This document shows positions 61,698 through 64,000 of a stretch of DNA of 64,000 nucleotides, one piece after another (the stretch's first letter is position 1; each line of letters starts with the position of its first letter). The DNA comes from Paenibacillus sp. Lineage in GTDB: Bacteria; Bacillota; Bacilli; Paenibacillales; YIM-B00363. The notes under the pieces are model-generated. The model searched no databases. It saw nothing but the letters and a program-made list of their open reading frames with translations, and was not told where the DNA came from. Position numbers and translations under genes: made by a program. The DNA lies in assembly GCF_035645195.1 (NCBI RefSeq), contig NZ_DASQNA010000025.1, positions 1-64,000 on the forward strand, read 5' to 3'.

Positions 61698-64000
61698 CGT
61701 TCGCTCACCCCGAATTCATACCGCTTCCTTAGCAGTTCTTCATTGATTTGTTTGTTCCAGGCGAACAGCGCTTCCCGCGGATTTTCCATGGAAAATACGA
61801 CGCTTCGGAACGCGTTGTCGATATTTCTCGATGTGTAGTAGCCTCCCGGCAGTTCGGGAATTTCCTTCACGTGCCGCCATTGCTCGAGCAGCGCCGACTG
61901 CTCGCCCCGGCTCCAGTTCGTGCGCGCGAACGCGTCGAGATTCGCCGGCGATCTTCGGCCGAGCACGCCCATTTCGTTCTCCAACTCGAGCGCGAACCGG
62001 CTTTGGGTGTCGGCTCGGTTCCACCATTTGAGGAACGTCCAGGCGTCCTCTACATTGTCGGCGTCCTTCAAGATGATGCCGGCTTTCCCCGTGGCCGCCG
62101 TCGATCGGTCGACGGCGCCGTCCGGCTGCCGCACGCCCGGAATCGGCCGCATGCTCCATGTGCCCGCGATTTCGGGCGCCGCTTTGACGAGCCGGTTGTA
62201 CAGCTTATAACTTTCGATCACGATCGGCATTTCGCCGGAACGGAACCGATTGAACGAGTCCTTGTACAGCGGGTAATCGTACAGCCGGTAAAAGTCGGTC
62301 CACTGCTTGAACGCCCGATACGCCTCCGGCTCGTCAAGGCGCGTGGCGGCGCCCGCCTCGTCGTACATGCCGGAGCCGTTCTGCATGAGCAGCGTCGGGA
62401 ACAAATTCAATGTGCCCGTTCCGCGCGCAAGCAGCTGGTAAGCGTCCAAATCTTCGTAAGGCAAGCCGATTTGGAGATGTTTGTTTTGCAGCGCCGGCGC
62501 GATGTCGAGCAGCTCCTCCCACGTCTCGGGCGGCTCGATGCCGAGCTCCGAGACAATGTCGTCCCGCACGAACATCATGAAAAATTCCTGCTCGTCGGGT
62601 ATCGCGTACGTGCGGCTCTCGTAACGATACGGGACGAACGCGGACGGCATGTACGGCCGCGCGACCTCCTCGAAATCCTCGAACGCATCGAGCGGCGCGA
62701 GCGCGCCCCGGAAGGCGAGATTCATCGCGTCGCCGCGATTCGTCAGCAGGCTGACGTCCGGTCCTTCGCCCGACATGACGGCCGGCACCAGCGCGTTCTC
62801 GACGAGATTGAACCGCACCGCGATGCCGGTTTCGGGGGTGAACGCCTCGTCGATCAACCGTTTCACGACGTACGCTTGGTCGCGTCCGAGCCCCGTCCAC
62901 ACCTCGATGGAGTGTTCCCCGTCCGCCTCGTTCCCGAGCGTATCGTAGTTTTCCACGAACGAACCGGCGAACGCCCGCAGCTCGTGAGCCGCTTTGCCAA
63001 GCGCGCTCGCCTCGGCCCGAGGCTTCGGCTCCCCCGGAGAAGCAAGGTATAAATAATCCAATTCCAGCGGCTGGCTCGTGACCGTCAGCATCCAGTCCGC
63101 GAGCGCCGTCAAATTCGTTTTGTAGCTGTCGAGCCGTCTCGGAATCGTGTCCGGCCGGTCGATAAAGCTGTCGATCTGCCGCGCGAGCAGCTCCAGCGAG
63201 CGTGTCCCGGCGTTCCCCCCGCCCGTCAGCGATTCTAGGCGCTCGGCTTCCGCCTTCATCCGCTCCGACAGCGCTTCGAACGCGGGCAGCAGCTCCGGGA
63301 TGCTCTTCTCCAGCTCGTAATCGCGGTACGGGTCGGGCCGGACGCCCGTAATCATGACGATCTGCCGGTACATCCGCTGGTGCTCCGCCGTCATGTCTTT
63401 GACCGCCTGGATGGAAGGCGCCAATTCCCCGAGCGTGACTTCCATACGAATTTCATGCATGCCTTTCGTCAAATACACGAGGTACGGCTTGCCGTTGCCG
63501 CCGCCCGGCTCTCGGACCGCCCAGTCGAGCCCGTAAGGGAAGCGGACGTTTTGCAGCTCCTCGAACGGAACGGCGCCGTCGATCGCGATCTTTCGGGACA
63601 CGAACGCGCCCTTCACCTTGTTTTGGCGGTAACGCATGCCGATTTTGTACCAACCGTCCTTCGGAACCTCCGCCTGCCAGCTGATCCATTGCCCCGGCGT
63701 ATCCCAGTTGCTGCCGCCGATCGTATTCACTCGAAGCTTCACCGGATGGTACGGCTCCGTTAGCGGACTTGCGCGGTCCATCGTCGGATACAGCCCCGAG
63801 GACGACTTCAAGTACGCCTGCTCGGCCTGCATCTTGACGATCACGTCGCCGGCGCGCTCGGCCTCGCCCCCCGCGGCTGCAACGCCTTGGCTGCGGACGT
63901 ACTCCGCGTACGGCGCCGGAGCCGCCCGCTTGGCGAGCGTTACGTCCGCGATGACGGCTCCCTCCCGGACGCTCTCGATCCGGATCCGGCGGCGCCCCTT
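61694..64000 (-). CDS. extracellular solute-binding protein fused to an N-terminal beta-sandwich domain (5' end outside window)
   Basis: 768 codons are in the window and the frame stays open to the right edge; the in-frame GTG at 63844 is internal. The C-terminal half (about 315-768 of the visible part) is a CUT1 binding protein: VWTGLGRDQAYVVKRLIDEA, GPDVSLLTNRGDAMNLAF, YAIPDEQEFFMMFVRDDI and ESYKLYNRLVKAAPEIAGTW. The N-terminal part looks like a carbohydrate-binding beta sandwich (GGSNWDTPGQWISWQAEVPK; YKIGMRYRQNKVKGAFVSRK; MHEIRMEV), followed by a helical linker with YRQIVMITGVRPDPY. Most binding proteins lack such an extension, so this one may capture polymer ends or sit in a larger surface complex. 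Signal peptide and start lie beyond the edge. Confidence 0.85.
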   Translation of the reverse strand, partial: KGRRRIRIESVREGAVIADVTLAKRAAPAPYAEYVRSQGVAAAGGEAERAGDVIVKMQAEQAYLKSSSGLYPTMDRASPLTEPYHPVKLRVNTIGGSNWDTPGQWISWQAEVPKDGWYKIGMRYRQNKVKGAFVSRKIAIDGAVPFEELQNVRFPYGLDWAVREPGGGNGKPYLVYLTKGMHEIRMEVTLGELAPSIQAVKDMTAEHQRMYRQIVMITGVRPDPYRDYELEKSIPELLPAFEALSERMKAEAERLESLTGGGNAGTRSLELLARQIDSFIDRPDTIPRRLDSYKTNLTALADWMLTVTSQPLELDYLYLASPGEPKPRAEASALGKAAHELRAFAGSFVENYDTLGNEADGEHSIEVWTGLGRDQAYVVKRLIDEAFTPETGIAVRFNLVENALVPAVMSGEGPDVSLLTNRGDAMNLAFRGALAPLDAFEDFEEVARPYMPSAFVPYRYESRTYAIPDEQEFFMMFVRDDIVSELGIEPPETWEELLDIAPALQNKHLQIGLPYEDLDAYQLLARGTGTLNLFPTLLMQNGSGMYDEAGAATRLDEPEAYRAFKQWTDFYRLYDYPLYKDSFNRFRSGEMPIVIESYKLYNRLVKAAPEIAGTWSMRPIPGVRQPDGAVDRSTAATGKAGIILKDADNVEDAWTFLKWWNRADTQSRFALELENEMGVLGRRSPANLDAFARTNWSRGEQSALLEQWRHVKEIPELPGGYYTSRNIDNAFRSVVFSMENPREALFAWNKQINEELLRKRYEFGVSER

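Noticed and set aside
1-64000. CRISPR arrays, tRNA or rRNA genes, prophage or insertion-sequence transposases
   Set aside because: No regularly spaced repeats, no tRNA-like or rRNA-like segments and no transposase or phage structural motifs were noticed; the only mobile element is the intron edge at 1-134.

Overview
The window looks like chromosomal DNA of a GC-rich, spore-forming Firmicute of the Paenibacillus type. The basis is AGGAGG-like ribosome sites with frequent GTG/TTG starts, a ger spore-germination operon, YesM/YesN-type two-component systems, ~540-residue LplA-like binding proteins with LplB/LplC-type permeases, and a ROK-type XylR with a Firmicute xyl operator. The genus is an inference. 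No rRNA, tRNA, CRISPR array or phage was seen. The one mobile element is the 5' end of a group IIC intron at the left edge.

Layout. 1-5.9 kb: intron edge, nitroreductase, an apnO-apnL pair (D-apionate catabolism), and a divergent AraC regulator with a small-molecule phosphotransferase. 5.9-12.4 kb: a YesM sensor kinase followed by a response regulator cut to 51 codons, an old-yellow-enzyme gene with a consensus promoter and overlapping operator, a two-gene membrane-protein unit of unknown function, a secreted CAP-domain protein and a HAD phosphatase remnant. 12.4-20.7 kb: a minus-strand operon of two permeases, a binding protein, a membrane-bound AraC-type sensor and a GH95 alpha-L-fucosidase, with a perfect cre site upstream. 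20.8-25.2 kb: xylAB and divergent xylR. 25.2-34.3 kb: a second importer with ThuA-like and Gfo/Idh/MocA genes, divergent from a complete YesM/AraC two-component pair; the shared region carries phased direct repeats. 34.4-38.8 kb: a small LysM protein and a gerA-gerC-gerB operon. 38.9-44.9 kb: a GntR-controlled unit with an Asp/Glu-racemase-family enzyme, a third importer and a DUF6282 hydrolase. 45.2-64 kb: a long minus-strand series. It begins beyond the right edge with a two-domain binding protein, two permeases, an NHL/TPR membrane protein, a Yip1 protein and a DUF5696 protein, then a further importer and three GH32 fructanases.

How it fits together. This is a plant-polysaccharide catabolism region. 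Five CUT1-type importers are present without any ATPase gene, so they probably share an ATPase encoded elsewhere (MsmX type). Probable substrates are fucosylated oligosaccharides, xylose or xylosides, fructans (levan/inulin) and apiose derivatives; the other importers have unknown cargo. Control is layered: local AraC, GntR and ROK regulators plus carbon catabolite repression at cre sites. The least understood part, and the best candidate for an undescribed system, is the DUF5696/Yip1/NHL block placed between two importers at 53.6-64 kb.
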